DNA from: Nisaea nitritireducens
Lineage (GTDB): Bacteria > Pseudomonadota > Alphaproteobacteria > Thalassobaculales > Thalassobaculaceae
Assembly (NCBI RefSeq): GCF_014904795.1
Contig: NZ_JACZFS010000010.1
Location: 124,001 to 188,000, forward strand
Direction: 5' to 3'
Length of the DNA: 64,000 nt
Positions 35,258 to 45,679 of the stretch are shown here, in pieces. The number at the start of each line of letters is the position of its first letter. Position 1 is the first letter of the stretch. The notes beneath the pieces are model-generated. The model was not told the DNA's origin. It worked only from the letters and a program-made list of their open reading frames with translations, and made no database searches. A program made the translations under genes and the position numbers.

Positions 35258-36193
35258 CTATCTCACTTCCAGCAGGGTGAGAACGGTCGCAATTGTGCCG
35301 AACGAGAGAAATGTCGACAGCAGCATCGACGTCGCTGCTGCGGGCGCACCCGCTTCATAACGGTCCGCGAACAGATAGACATTGATGCCGACCGGCAGCG
35401 AGGCCATGACCACCGCTACGTCCCGCCAGAGCGGCTCTATCGTGAAGATATAGGTGGCTGCGAGATAGGTTATCGCCGGGAAGGCAATCAGCTTCAGCAG
35501 GCTGCCCGCGACGGCTTCCCCTATAGCGCCGGTAATGCGGAATTTGGCGAGCGAAGCGCCCATGACGAAGACGGCACAGGGCAGGGCGGCGCGCCCCAGA
35601 AAACCGGTAATGTCTGCGACAGGTTTCGGCACCGGAACGGTGAAAATGTTGCACGCCAGCCCAAGCAGGAGTCCGACCAGAATGGGATTGGTGGCGAGGC
35701 TCTTGGCGATCGTCCAGGGCAGGGCCTTGAGGGCGCCATTCTGCCTTCGGCTGCCTTCCAGCAGGATCGTTGCGAGGGCGAAGAACTGCCAGGAATGGAA
35801 AGCAATAATCAGGAAAATCGGGATCGAGCCGGCTTCGCCAAAGGTGGTCAGCACCAGCGGGAGGCCGAGCATGGTATTGCCGAAGGCCGCCGTCATGCCA
35901 GCAAGCGACGCATGCGCGAAGTCCCGCCGGAACAGCCAACGCGAAAGCAACATGCCTGCGAGCCAGATCAGGTAGGCGGTGCCGAAAAATGAGATCAGCA
36001 ACTCCCACTCGATTGGATCTGGCAAGGGGTGGCGGCTGACGTTGTCGAACAGCAGGGAGGGGACGGCGAATGTGAAGACAAAGGTCGCCAGACCCTCGGT
36101 CGCCTTGGTCGGAAACAAACCGGTTCGGGCCGCGAGATAGGCAATAAACAGCGTGCCGAAAATCGGCAACACGATGTCGATCAGGATTTCCAT
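35258..36193 (-). CDS. AEC-family transporter (copy 2)
   Basis: This 311-residue paralogue of the protein at 32864 begins MEILIDIVLPIFGTLFIAYL and keeps almost every motif in register (DPIEWELLISFFGTAYLIWLA, ASLAGMTAAFGNTMLGLPL, DRYEAGAPAAATSMLLSTFL). Roughly two thirds or more of residues look identical by eye. Function is expected to be organic-acid export or exchange. It is convergent with the MATE gene, with 18 bases between, and divergent from the alpha/beta hydrolase at 36349. Confidence 0.9.
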   Translation of the reverse strand: MEILIDIVLPIFGTLFIAYLAARTGLFPTKATEGLATFVFTFAVPSLLFDNVSRHPLPDPIEWELLISFFGTAYLIWLAGMLLSRWLFRRDFAHASLAGMTAAFGNTMLGLPLVLTTFGEAGSIPIFLIIAFHSWQFFALATILLEGSRRQNGALKALPWTIAKSLATNPILVGLLLGLACNIFTVPVPKPVADITGFLGRAALPCAVFVMGASLAKFRITGAIGEAVAGSLLKLIAFPAITYLAATYIFTIEPLWRDVAVVMASLPVGINVYLFADRYEAGAPAAATSMLLSTFLSFGTIATVLTLLEVR

Positions 36194-36348
36194 GAATGGC
36201 CGATGCCAAATGGGGAAGAACTAGGTCAGGAGTGCTTACATGTTTTCGCATTTTGTGCGGTGCAGCAAGGATGATTATCCATGCATCGGCTGGCCGCGTC
36301 GGGACTCTCAGCCTATAGTCGTCAAAAAATTATGGATGGGAGGACTAA

Positions 36349-37155
36349 ATGGCCAATCTGGAAATAAGCCCCGGCAACAGTCTCTACTATGAGTATCAGG
36401 CGCCGGGCGCGAAGGGGCAGACATTCGTCTTCGTGAATGCGCTGACCGGCAATACCGGGATGTGGGAAGTCGATAGTATTGGTCCGGCCCTCAGGGCCGC
36501 TGGATACGGCACGCTGGTCTATAATTTCCGGGGGCAGGCGGACAGCACTTTTACCCCGGAGGCCGATCTCGGCCCGCCGACCATTGTCGATGATCTGAAG
36601 CGGATCGTGGATCACGTGGCGCCGCCACGTACGATTCTCGCCGGACTGTCCATCGGCGGCCTGTTTGCCGCCCAGGCATATCTGAAGGGTGCCGCCGCAG
36701 AAGGGCTGGTCCTGATCAATACCCTTCGCAAGCCAAGCCTCAGGCTGGAATGGATCAACAGCGCGATGGTCCGCATGGCGGCGACAGGCGGCGGGCAGCT
36801 CATCATGGAGGCCAATCTGCCGATGCTGGTCAACCCGGAGCAGCTGGCGAAGATGCGGCCGACCCTGCTGCAGGGCGATTACCAGGGCATGAAGGACGGA
36901 GATGGTCTTTATGAGCTGATGAAGGGCTCGGTCAGCACGGACTGGGACTTCCCATACGAGAAGCTTGACGTTCCCGTGCTGCTGATGACGGGCGAACATG
37001 ACCGGGTGTTCCGTATCGAGGCTGATATTGCAGAACTAGAAGCCCGGATCGCGAAGAAATCCCATGTCGTGTTCGATAATGCGGGCCATCTGATCCCGGC
37101 AGAGCGGCCGGAAGAATTCGCAGCCGAAATCATGACGTTCGCAGCGTCTCTCTAG
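36349..37155 (+). CDS. Alpha/beta hydrolase
   Basis: This 268-residue enzyme has the alpha/beta-hydrolase markers FVFVNALTGNTGMWE, YNFRGQADST, a nucleophile elbow GLSIGG (Ser in G-x-S-x-G), the acid region LLMTGEHDRVF and the catalytic His in NAGHLIPAERPEEFA. A GGGAGG lies before the ATG. It resembles the carboxylesterase/haloperoxidase-like branch; substrate is unknown. It is convergent with the SulP gene, with a shared hairpin at 37172-37194. Confidence 0.88.
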   Translation: MANLEISPGNSLYYEYQAPGAKGQTFVFVNALTGNTGMWEVDSIGPALRAAGYGTLVYNFRGQADSTFTPEADLGPPTIVDDLKRIVDHVAPPRTILAGLSIGGLFAAQAYLKGAAAEGLVLINTLRKPSLRLEWINSAMVRMAATGGGQLIMEANLPMLVNPEQLAKMRPTLLQGDYQGMKDGDGLYELMKGSVSTDWDFPYEKLDVPVLLMTGEHDRVFRIEADIAELEARIAKKSHVVFDNAGHLIPAERPEEFAAEIMTFAASL

Positions 37156-37171
37156 AGTGCGTGCACGTTAT

Positions 37172-37194
37172 GGAGCGTCGCCTAGCGACGCTCC
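37172..37194. terminator. Hairpin between convergent genes, sulP stop codon in the loop
   Basis: GGAGCGTCGC at 37172-37181 pairs perfectly with GCGACGCTCC at 37185-37194 across the three-base loop CTA. On the minus strand that loop is the TAG stop of the SulP gene. There is no T tract on either side, so it may act as a Rho-linked or mRNA 3'-stabilising hairpin rather than a classical intrinsic terminator. Confidence 0.5.
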
Positions 37195-38900
37195 TCCGCT
37201 CTGGCTTCGCGGACGGCGCTTTCAATGCTGTCGGAGTAATGTACCAGGGGAGGCCGGAGGCCGTGCGCGACAAGGTCGCGGCGGGACTCCGGGACCGCTC
37301 CAGTGAGATAAACGGAAACACCCCGCCGGCCGGCTTTGTGTGCGAGCACTTCGATCGTGTTCGCAGCTGTAGAGTCGACAAATGGCACGGCGCTGAAATC
37401 GATGATCAATGCCCGGTGCGTGTCGGCGATACGGTCGAGTACCGATCCGATGGAGGCGGCGGCGCCAAAAAAGAACACTCCTGAAATACGATAGACAACG
37501 ATCTCGGGATCGTTCTCCGCATCCTCCTCATAGGGTGCGCGGGGGCGGTCGGAGCGGTCGGCCTCATCTTCCATCACGAACGGGCGCTGGGTTTCGATGG
37601 CCGTGGTCTTGGACATGCGGTGAATGAACAGGACGGATCCCAGGGCAAAGCCGACGATGATGGCTTCTGTCAGATCCCGGAAAATGGTCAGTAGGAAAGT
37701 CGCCAGCAGGACGGCCGCATCCCCCCGGGAGGCCCGGAGCAGGGTGATAAAGGCATGCTTCTCGACCATGTTCCAGGCCACCAGCGCCAAAACCCCTGCA
37801 AGACTGGCGAGCGGGATGAAACCGGCGAGCGGGGCCGCGACGAGAATAAAGACCAGCAGAAACAGCGCATGCAGCATGCCGGCAACCGGGCCGTGGGCGC
37901 CGGCTCTGACATTGGTTGCCGTCCGGGCGATGGTGCCGGTGACGCAGATCCCGGAAAACAGGCCCGACACGACATTGGCCACGCCTTGCGCCACCAACTC
38001 GCAGTTGGAGCGGTGTCGCCGTCCCGTCATGCCGTCCGCCACGACTGCGGACAGCAGGGACTCGATAGACCCGAGCAGGGCAAAGGCAATTGCGTTTGGC
38101 AGAACGGCCAGGATCTTCGCGGAGTCCACGGATGGTAGGGATGGCAGGGGCAGACTGCCGGGCACGCCGCCAAACCTGGACGTGATGGTGGAGACCGGAA
38201 GGTCGAGCAGACTGGTTGCGAGTCCGGCGCCGGCAACTGCGATTAGCATGCCGGGCCAATGCGGGCGGAAATGCTTGAGACCGGCGATCACCGCGATGGT
38301 TGCAGCCGCCATGCCGATGGTGACCGGCTCCGCGGTCGGCAGGTCGGCCCAGAGCGCGGGTAATTTCTCCAGCAACGGTCCCGGCTCTGGCCCGGACAGG
38401 GTCAGGCCGAGCAGATCCTTGATCTGACTGGCAAAGATGATGACGGCGATACCGGCGGTGAAACCGACCGTCACGGGATAGGGGATGAACTTGATGTAGG
38501 TGCCAAGTTGCAGCAGACCGATGGCCGCCAGTATCAGCCCGGAAAGCATGGTGGCAAGGATCAGCCCGTCCATGCCGTGGGTATGGACCGTGGCGGCCAC
38601 CAGCACGATGAAGGCCCCTGCGGGCCCGCCGATCTGGAAACGGCTGCCGCCAAGCGCGGAGACCAGAAAGCCGCCGAAAATAGCCGTATAGAGCCCCTGT
38701 GCGGGAGAAGCGCCGGAAGCGATGGCGATGGCCATGGAGAGCGGCAGGGCAACGATGGCGACGGTGAGACCGGCAATGGCGTCCGCGCGCAAGTTCGCAA
38801 GCCCGTAGCCCTCGCGCAGGGTGGTGATCAGCTTCGGGGTAAAGGCTTCCAGAAAGCTAGGCCCGCTGTCGGCGGGCGAGGGAGTGATGTTGCTGTTCAT
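37182..38900 (-). CDS. SulP-family inorganic anion transporter with STAS domain
   Basis: This 572-residue protein has the SulP/SLC26 transmembrane core (ANLRADAIAGLTVAIVALPLS, GLYTAIFGGFLVSALGGS, QIGGPAGAFIVLVAATV) with 11-13 helices, then a C-terminal cytoplasmic STAS domain (EIVVYRISGVFFFGAAASI to VPFVDSTAANTIEVL, about residues 445-560). SulP proteins carry sulfate, bicarbonate or dicarboxylates with Na+ or H+; which one is not visible. It stands alone on the minus strand, downstream of the glnK terminator. Confidence 0.93.
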   Translation of the reverse strand: MNSNITPSPADSGPSFLEAFTPKLITTLREGYGLANLRADAIAGLTVAIVALPLSMAIAIASGASPAQGLYTAIFGGFLVSALGGSRFQIGGPAGAFIVLVAATVHTHGMDGLILATMLSGLILAAIGLLQLGTYIKFIPYPVTVGFTAGIAVIIFASQIKDLLGLTLSGPEPGPLLEKLPALWADLPTAEPVTIGMAAATIAVIAGLKHFRPHWPGMLIAVAGAGLATSLLDLPVSTITSRFGGVPGSLPLPSLPSVDSAKILAVLPNAIAFALLGSIESLLSAVVADGMTGRRHRSNCELVAQGVANVVSGLFSGICVTGTIARTATNVRAGAHGPVAGMLHALFLLVFILVAAPLAGFIPLASLAGVLALVAWNMVEKHAFITLLRASRGDAAVLLATFLLTIFRDLTEAIIVGFALGSVLFIHRMSKTTAIETQRPFVMEDEADRSDRPRAPYEEDAENDPEIVVYRISGVFFFGAAASIGSVLDRIADTHRALIIDFSAVPFVDSTAANTIEVLAHKAGRRGVSVYLTGAVPESRRDLVAHGLRPPLVHYSDSIESAVREARAEERR

Positions 38901-38969
38901 GCGATGAGGCCGGGTCCGGCCGGACGGCGTTAACCGGTCAATCCAGATTGATGGTTAACGTATGAAAGC

Positions 38970-38998
38970 AAAAAAGGCCGGGAGTGTCCCGGCCTTTT
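38970..38998 (-). terminator. Intrinsic terminator downstream of glnK
   Basis: A perfect 12-bp stem (AAAAGGCCGGGA at 38972-38983 with TCCCGGCCTTTT at 38987-38998, three-base loop) lies just after glnK in the minus direction and is followed on that strand by six T residues. It should end the amtB-glnK transcript before the SulP gene. Confidence 0.85.
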
Positions 38999-39020
38999 CC
39001 ATGTGTGATAGTGCCGCAGC

Positions 39021-40681
<1,661 letters not shown>

Positions 40682-40893
40682 GAAGAGTCTTTCCCCCTGA
40701 AAGTAAGTTATCGATGCGGGTACCCCCGTACCCCTCAGGCCGGAAGACTAATGGCCGTTGCCTGTTCTGCAAGCAGAAAGCGGCTCTGCTTAATTTTTGA
40801 TCAGAATTGTGCGCCTGCCTTTAGGGCTTCGCGCGCAAAATTGTCTCGATACATTTGGTGACGCAGCACGTCTCTGGCTGCTATACCGATGGC

Positions 40894-41577
40894 ATGAAAT
40901 GCGAACTCGTTATCTTTGATTGCGACGGTGTGCTGGTTGCCAGCGAAGCCATCGCAAACCGGGTCATAGCCGCCGCCATGACGGAAGCCGGTGTCGAGAT
41001 CATGGCTGAGGATGCGCTCAAGCGTTTTCTCGGCGGCAAGCTCACCTTCATTCAGAAGGACGTGGAAGCGATGCTTGGCCGGGAGCTGGGCGAAGACTGG
41101 GTCCCTAATATCTACGCCAAGCAGTTCAAGCTCTATCGCAAGGAGCTGCGGGCCATTAAGGGGATCGACCGGGCGCTGACGGTCCTTGCCGAGGCAGGCA
41201 TGAAGATCTGCGTAGGCAGCAACGGGCCGGTCGAAAAGATGGATGTCACGCTTGGCGTGACGAACCTGAAACGGCATTTCGAAGGCCGTATCTTCTCTGC
41301 CGACATGGTCGGTATCCCGAAACCGGAGCCGGATCTCTACCTTTATTGCGCGGAACGCATGGGCGTGGCGCCAGAGAACTGCGTCGTGGTCGAGGACAGT
41401 CCGACCGGCGCCCGCGCCGGAATTTCAGCGGGCATGCGGGTCTTTGGATATCATGCCGATCATGGGCCGGAAGGGCTTGCCGCCGTCGGTGTGCATGAGC
41501 TGTTCGACGATATGAACGATCTGCCCGGGCTGCTCGGGATCGCAAACCCTAACATTCCGTCGCGCGAAGCCGGCTGA
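40894..41577 (+). CDS. HAD-superfamily phosphatase (beta-phosphoglucomutase-like subfamily)
   Basis: This 227-residue protein has all HAD motifs: nucleophile Asp in VIFDCDGVLV, the motif II region VGSNGP, the Lys in GIPKPEPDLYLY, and VVVEDSPTGARAG with the terminal acidic residues. The helical cap follows motif I, as in the subfamily of beta-phosphoglucomutase and YniC/YieH sugar phosphatases. It probably hydrolyses a small phosphorylated metabolite. The ATG at 40894 places motif I seven residues in, as usual; an upstream frame start at 40855 is less likely. It is convergent with the DDAH-like gene. Confidence 0.92.
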   Translation: MKCELVIFDCDGVLVASEAIANRVIAAAMTEAGVEIMAEDALKRFLGGKLTFIQKDVEAMLGRELGEDWVPNIYAKQFKLYRKELRAIKGIDRALTVLAEAGMKICVGSNGPVEKMDVTLGVTNLKRHFEGRIFSADMVGIPKPEPDLYLYCAERMGVAPENCVVVEDSPTGARAGISAGMRVFGYHADHGPEGLAAVGVHELFDDMNDLPGLLGIANPNIPSREAG

Positions 41578-41588
41578 CAAGGGGCTGC

Positions 41589-42452
41589 TCAGCCCCGTTC
41601 CAGCGGCCGGGTAAGACAGGTCGGCCCGCCGCATCCTTTCGCTGAAATCTCCGAGCCATCATAGACATGAACGTCGACCCCGGCTTTTTCCAGGCGCTGC
41701 CGAGTCACCGGATTTCCGTCCAACATCACTGCGACCCTCGGCGCCACGGCCAGCAGGTTGCAGGCCATGCTGTCATATTCCTCGTCCGGCACCTCGACCA
41801 ATGCGATACCGCGTTCCTGCAGCCAGTTGCGGAAAAAGACCGGCATCATCCGGGAATAGACCACAGCCAGGTCCGGCGCGACCGGGCTGATGAAGGACAT
41901 CAGGTGCAACACATCATCGGGCCCATTCCAATGGGGTAGTGGGACGGTGATCACTTCCGAGACTGCATCACCGAGATAGTCCGTTAGCTGCCGCACGCCT
42001 TCCGCATTGGTCCTGTAGCCATCGGCGACACACAGGACGTCGCCATCCAGCCAGATCAGGTCGCCGCCCTCGATTTTGCCGGTACCGCCGATCTGGCCGA
42101 GGATGGGCACGTCAATCCGTGCAAGCTCCGGTGCCATGGCCGAGGGCTCCGGGCGGCGCGCTTCCTTGCCCATTCGGCAGAGCACGAGCCCTTTGTCGGA
42201 GGCGATTGCATTGTCGCGCACATAGATGGAATCGATTCCGACTGTTTCGTCCGCGCCAAGCCATTCAACCGAGCAGCCAAGCCCGGTCAGAATGTCGGCA
42301 AGCGCGTCGGACTGAGCGCAGGCTTTCTTGAAATCCGGTTCCGCCAAGTAATTTAAATTGCGCCATTCAGCGGCCAGTTTTTCTTGAAAAATAAAGGCTT
42401 GCTCCGCATGCTTCATCAGGACACGACGAATCTGACTTGTTTCATTCTGCAT
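41589..42452 (-). CDS. Amidinotransferase/dimethylarginine dimethylaminohydrolase-like enzyme
   Basis: This 287-residue protein belongs to the guanidine-modifying superfamily. It has the substrate-binding acidic segment SIYVRDNAI, EGGDLIWLDGDV, the catalytic His in DDVLHLMSF and the catalytic Cys in GCGGPTCLTRPLER close to the C-terminus. It should hydrolyse arginine or an N-methylated arginine to citrulline plus ammonia or amine; DDAH is the nearest named activity. GAGGAGG precedes the ATG at 42452 with good spacing, better than the ATG two codons upstream. Confidence 0.88.
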   Translation of the reverse strand: MQNETSQIRRVLMKHAEQAFIFQEKLAAEWRNLNYLAEPDFKKACAQSDALADILTGLGCSVEWLGADETVGIDSIYVRDNAIASDKGLVLCRMGKEARRPEPSAMAPELARIDVPILGQIGGTGKIEGGDLIWLDGDVLCVADGYRTNAEGVRQLTDYLGDAVSEVITVPLPHWNGPDDVLHLMSFISPVAPDLAVVYSRMMPVFFRNWLQERGIALVEVPDEEYDSMACNLLAVAPRVAVMLDGNPVTRQRLEKAGVDVHVYDGSEISAKGCGGPTCLTRPLERG

Positions 42453-42572
42453 GCGCATGCCTCCTCAGAAATTGAATGTGGAGCGCCTGTCGAGAAGCGC
42501 TCCTAGCCGAGGTTGATATCCGGCCGGCTGATGATCTCTACTTATTGAAAAGTTTCCGGGGGAGTTCAAGAA

Positions 42573-42953
42573 TTGCCGATAGAAGTTTGTGACCATGACG
42601 ATCTTGTTGAGTTCGTGGGCCACGGCGACTTGTCTGTCGATGAAATAATCTCCGTCTCCTCGGAACACCATATGCGCGCCCCTAGAAAATTGGCTCTCTG
42701 GAATTTTCTAGGGGCGCGTGTTTCCTCTTTTAGAGCTTCGAATTTCCAGACAGTCGCGGAAAAAGGCGCGGAACTTGGCAAAATCCGTGGTGCCGGGGCC
42801 AAGAATGCGATTGTGGTCAGCAATCCGGACGAAAGACTGCTCCTGCAAGCCTATACCGGCATGGCGGGAGCGCTGTCTCCGGTCGCGCACGAGATATTTA
42901 TCAGCCGGGAAGACGCTATCGCATGGCTCAGAAGCGGCAACGGAGATTTCTAG
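42573..42953 (+). CDS. Single-domain STAS/SEC14-like protein
   Basis: This 126-residue protein resembles small single-domain STAS/SpoIIAA-like proteins of alphaproteobacteria: a central strand LALWNFLGARVSSF, a helix region ASNFQTVAEKGAELGKIR, the strand NAIVVSNPDERLLLQAY and a terminal helix SREDAIAWLRSG. Function of this group is unknown. It starts with TTG, supported by a strong GGGGGAG eight bases upstream. A perfect 17-bp inverted repeat lies inside the coding region. It is convergent with the old-yellow-enzyme gene, five bases apart. Confidence 0.7.
   Translation: MPIEVCDHDDLVEFVGHGDLSVDEIISVSSEHHMRAPRKLALWNFLGARVSSFRASNFQTVAEKGAELGKIRGAGAKNAIVVSNPDERLLLQAYTGMAGALSPVAHEIFISREDAIAWLRSGNGDF
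42675..42718. repeat. Perfect 17-bp inverted repeat inside the STAS-like gene
   Basis: The left arm CGCGCCCCTAGAAAATT (42675-42691) is exactly complementary to AATTTTCTAGGGGCGCG (42702-42718), around a ten-base loop; two G-T pairs can extend the base. It encodes RAPRKL and NFLGARV around the central strand of the protein. It would fold into a very stable hairpin in mRNA or, when single-stranded, in DNA. Confidence 0.85.
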
Positions 42954-42958
42954 GCCGG

Positions 42959-44059
42959 CTAAGCCTTCTTCAGAGCGGCTCCCGGCCAGAGATCCGGTGC
43001 GCAGCGGGCATATTGCGCGGGGTAGTTAATATTCTCCCCAAGCTCCTGGGCGGCGTGCCAGGCCCAGCGCGGATCATCCATCACGCCGCGGGCCAGGGCG
43101 ACCATGTCAGCCTCGCCATTGGCGACAATGTTTTCTGCCTGCTGTGCTCCGACAATCATGCCAACGGCCATGGTCGGGATTCCGGCTTCTTTCTTGATCT
43201 TTTCGGCCAGGAACACCTGGTATCCGGCTTTGACGTCGATTTTCTGGCGCGGGTCGAGGCCACCTGTCGTCACGTCGATAAAATCGCAGCCGAGAGCTTT
43301 CAGCTCTTTTGCGTAAACCACCGCTTCTTCCGGTGAGAAACCGCCATCGACCCAGTCGGTCGCGGAGAATCGGACAGCGTAGGGTTTTCCGGCGGGCCAG
43401 ACGGCACGACATGCCTCGAACACCTCGAGCGGGTAACGCAGACGATTCTCGAGACTGCCGCCATATCCGTCCGTCCGCTGGTTGCTCAGCGGCGAGACGA
43501 ACTGGTGCAACAGGTAACCGTGGCCACCATGCAGTTCGGCAAGGTCGAAACCGGCACGGTCCGCCCGTTTGGTGCTCTCGACGAACTCCGCTTTGACTTT
43601 TGCCAGACCGGCATCGTCGAGCTCAAGCGGGGCCGGCCAGTCGGCATAGCCAATCGGCGAGGGGCCAACGGTCTGCCAGCGGCCGTCGCTCTCCGCGACG
43701 GGCTTGCCGCCCTTGCCCGGAGGGTTGGTCGAGCCCTTGCGGCCGGAATGGCCGATCTGGATGCCGAGCTTTGCGGTTCCGTACTTTTTGCAGAAATCGA
43801 CGAAGCGCTTAACAGTCGCTTCGTTCTCGTCGGAATAGAGGCCGAGGCAATTTGGTGAGATCCGCCCTTCAGGGGAAACATGGGTTGCCTCTGTGATCAG
43901 CAGCCCGCCGGCGCCCATGGCCAGGTTTCCGTAATGCATCAGGTGCCAGTCATTTGCGGACCCGTTCTCGGACGCATACTGGCACATGGCGGAAACGGCG
44001 ATGCGGTTATCGAGGGTCAGATCGCGAAAACTGATCGGGGAAAAGAGATGACTGCTCAT
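42959..44059 (-). CDS. NADH:flavin oxidoreductase, old yellow enzyme (YqjM-like)
   Basis: This 366-residue FMN TIM-barrel enzyme has SHLFSPISFRDLTLDNRIAVS, MCQYAS with the YqjM-type regulatory Cys, the active-site His pair in IQIGHSGRKG and FDLAELHGGHGYLLHQF, SPLSNQRTDGYGGSLENR, and VNARGVMDDP-type ALARGVMDDPRWAWHAA near the end. It reduces activated C=C bonds with NAD(P)H. Thermophilic-like OYEs of this kind are common in alphaproteobacteria. It is divergent from the thioesterase at 44153. Confidence 0.93.
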   Translation of the reverse strand: MSSHLFSPISFRDLTLDNRIAVSAMCQYASENGSANDWHLMHYGNLAMGAGGLLITEATHVSPEGRISPNCLGLYSDENEATVKRFVDFCKKYGTAKLGIQIGHSGRKGSTNPPGKGGKPVAESDGRWQTVGPSPIGYADWPAPLELDDAGLAKVKAEFVESTKRADRAGFDLAELHGGHGYLLHQFVSPLSNQRTDGYGGSLENRLRYPLEVFEACRAVWPAGKPYAVRFSATDWVDGGFSPEEAVVYAKELKALGCDFIDVTTGGLDPRQKIDVKAGYQVFLAEKIKKEAGIPTMAVGMIVGAQQAENIVANGEADMVALARGVMDDPRWAWHAAQELGENINYPAQYARCAPDLWPGAALKKA

Positions 44060-44152
44060 GGGCCTCTATCCTAGTTTTTATCCGCACATGCTGGCGCGTA
44101 AAATACCGTATGAACACAACAATATCGGTAATATGCGCCGAGGGGAGGGTGA

Positions 44153-44581
44153 ATGACGAAGTTAAGCAATGCCGAAATGGACCGGATCGCGCGGGACGAA
44201 GTGCCCGCTGTCGGCCAGTACGGCGTGCGGTTCGAGGATATCGGTGACGGGACGGCACGGGCGGTGCTGCCCTATCAGGAGGATTTCCTGCGCCCTGGCG
44301 GCACGGTCAGCGGACCGGTGATGATGGGACTGGCGGATGTCGTGGTTTATGCCTGTGTGCTATCGCGCATCGGGATTGTGAAACTCGCTGTAACCACCAG
44401 CCTGAATGCCAATTTCCTGCGTCGCCCGAAGCCGGCGGATCTGGTCGCGGAGGGCCGTTTGCTGAAATGCGGCAAGCGGCTGGCCTATGGCGAAGTCACC
44501 TTGTTCAGCGCAGGCGAGGAAGACGATCCGGTCTGTCACGTGACCGCGACCTATTCCATACCGCCGCGAGACCCCGAATGA
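44153..44581 (+). CDS. PaaI-family acyl-CoA thioesterase
   Basis: This 142-residue hotdog protein matches the PaaI group: GVRFEDIGDGTARAVLPYQ, the active segment LRPGGTVSGPVMMGLADVVV, and TSLNANFLRRPKPADLVAEGR. It should hydrolyse a short or aromatic acyl-CoA. The usual His-Gly pair is Pro-Gly here (RPGGTVSG), and the nucleophile-activating Asp appears in LADV. Its stop overlaps the ATG of the aldose epimerase gene (ATGA), so they are coupled even though the functions look unrelated. Confidence 0.85.
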   Translation: MTKLSNAEMDRIARDEVPAVGQYGVRFEDIGDGTARAVLPYQEDFLRPGGTVSGPVMMGLADVVVYACVLSRIGIVKLAVTTSLNANFLRRPKPADLVAEGRLLKCGKRLAYGEVTLFSAGEEDDPVCHVTATYSIPPRDPE

Positions 44582-45489
44582 GCGCAGAAGCTGTTATCCG
44601 GCTTTCTGCTAGAGGTCTGAATGTAGAGATATTGCCGGATTCGGGCGGTCGCATCTCCGCTTTCTGGAGTGAGACCGGCGGGGAGCGGACGGACTGGTTC
44701 GTGCCGCAGCCGAAACCTGGTGACGCTGACAGCGGATCGACTGCGTGGGGCAGCTTCCCTCTGGTGCCATTCTCCAACCGGATCCGGGACGGACGCTTCA
44801 CGTGGGATGGTGAAGAGCACCGGATTGCCGCTTCGGAGAAGAACGCCCCTCACGCCATTCATGGCCATGGCCGTTCGGTACCTTGGGATGTGGGTGACGT
44901 CTCCGAGACGCGTGCCGCGTTGTCCTATACCTATCCAGGAGAGGATTGGCCCTTTCCCTATCGGGCGCGGCAGGTTTTCGATCTGGTGGATGGCGCGCTC
45001 AGTGTTTCACTGGAGCTGGAGAATACCGGAACAAAGGACATGCCGGGCGGGCTTGGTCATCATCCCTATCTGCCATGGCGCGACGGTCCCGTATTGGCGA
45101 CGTCCTTTGGGTCAATCTGGCCTGCGGTTGACGGTGTACTTCCGGCTGGTCCGGAGGCTGTTCCCGGAGATCTCGACTTTTCCGGCTCAAACGGGCGGAA
45201 GTTGCCGCGTGGACTTGATACCGGTTTCGGAAGCTGGAGCGGACACGCACTGGTAAAGTGGCGGGGTGCTGGGTTAAGCCTTGAAATTGACGCCAGCGAG
45301 ACGCTTTCTCACGTCATTCTGTTTACGCCGGAAGGCAAGCCGTTCTTTTGTGTGGAGCCTGTCACGCATTGTATCGATGCCATCAATCTGGACGCGAAAG
45401 GCGTCGCTGGCACTGGGATACGGGCGGTTTCGCCGGAGGGATCGCTTGTTGCGTCGATGAAGTTTCGGCCCGGCGTTGACCGACGTTAA
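44578..45489 (+). CDS. Aldose 1-epimerase family protein
   Basis: This 303-residue protein has the galactose-mutarotase fold: a beta-rich sequence, VPFSNRIRDGRFTWDGEEH with the substrate Asn-Arg, the first catalytic His in NAPHAIHGHGRSVPW, the second in GGLGHHPYLPW and the C-terminal Glu region FFCVEPVTHCIDAIN. It interconverts the alpha and beta anomers of a hexose or a phosphorylated sugar. The ATG at 44578 overlaps the preceding stop; a frame running back to 44467 is not supported. Confidence 0.9.
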   Translation: MSAEAVIRLSARGLNVEILPDSGGRISAFWSETGGERTDWFVPQPKPGDADSGSTAWGSFPLVPFSNRIRDGRFTWDGEEHRIAASEKNAPHAIHGHGRSVPWDVGDVSETRAALSYTYPGEDWPFPYRARQVFDLVDGALSVSLELENTGTKDMPGGLGHHPYLPWRDGPVLATSFGSIWPAVDGVLPAGPEAVPGDLDFSGSNGRKLPRGLDTGFGSWSGHALVKWRGAGLSLEIDASETLSHVILFTPEGKPFFCVEPVTHCIDAINLDAKGVAGTGIRAVSPEGSLVASMKFRPGVDRR

Positions 45490-45576
45490 GTCTTTCATCC
45501 TGTTATAAAACGACTTACGTATGCGGTAATATAATACCGTTATTGTAAAGCTATTGAAAAAACGCGCTTTTTCGCG

Positions 45577-45604
45577 CTTGACTTAACAATGCGCATCCGT
45601 ATTT
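45577..45604 (+). promoter_or_regulatory. Probable sigma-70 promoter of rplM-rpsI
   Basis: TTGACT at 45577-45582 and TATTTT at 45599-45604 are separated by 16 bases. They lie about 75 bases before rplM, in the AT-rich gap after the aldose epimerase gene. The match to consensus is good at -35 and fair at -10. Confidence 0.5.
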
Positions 45605-45679
45605 TACGCCAACCGCTGCAGGGGGCTCCGGCCTTCGTGCGGCTATTGGATTTCGCAGCATCACTGGATGGTTAAAGAG

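Noticed and set aside
40682-40893. Search for a sigma-54 promoter or NtrC site upstream of amtB
   Set aside because: No sequence with the required GG and GC spacing and flanks was convincing, so none is reported.
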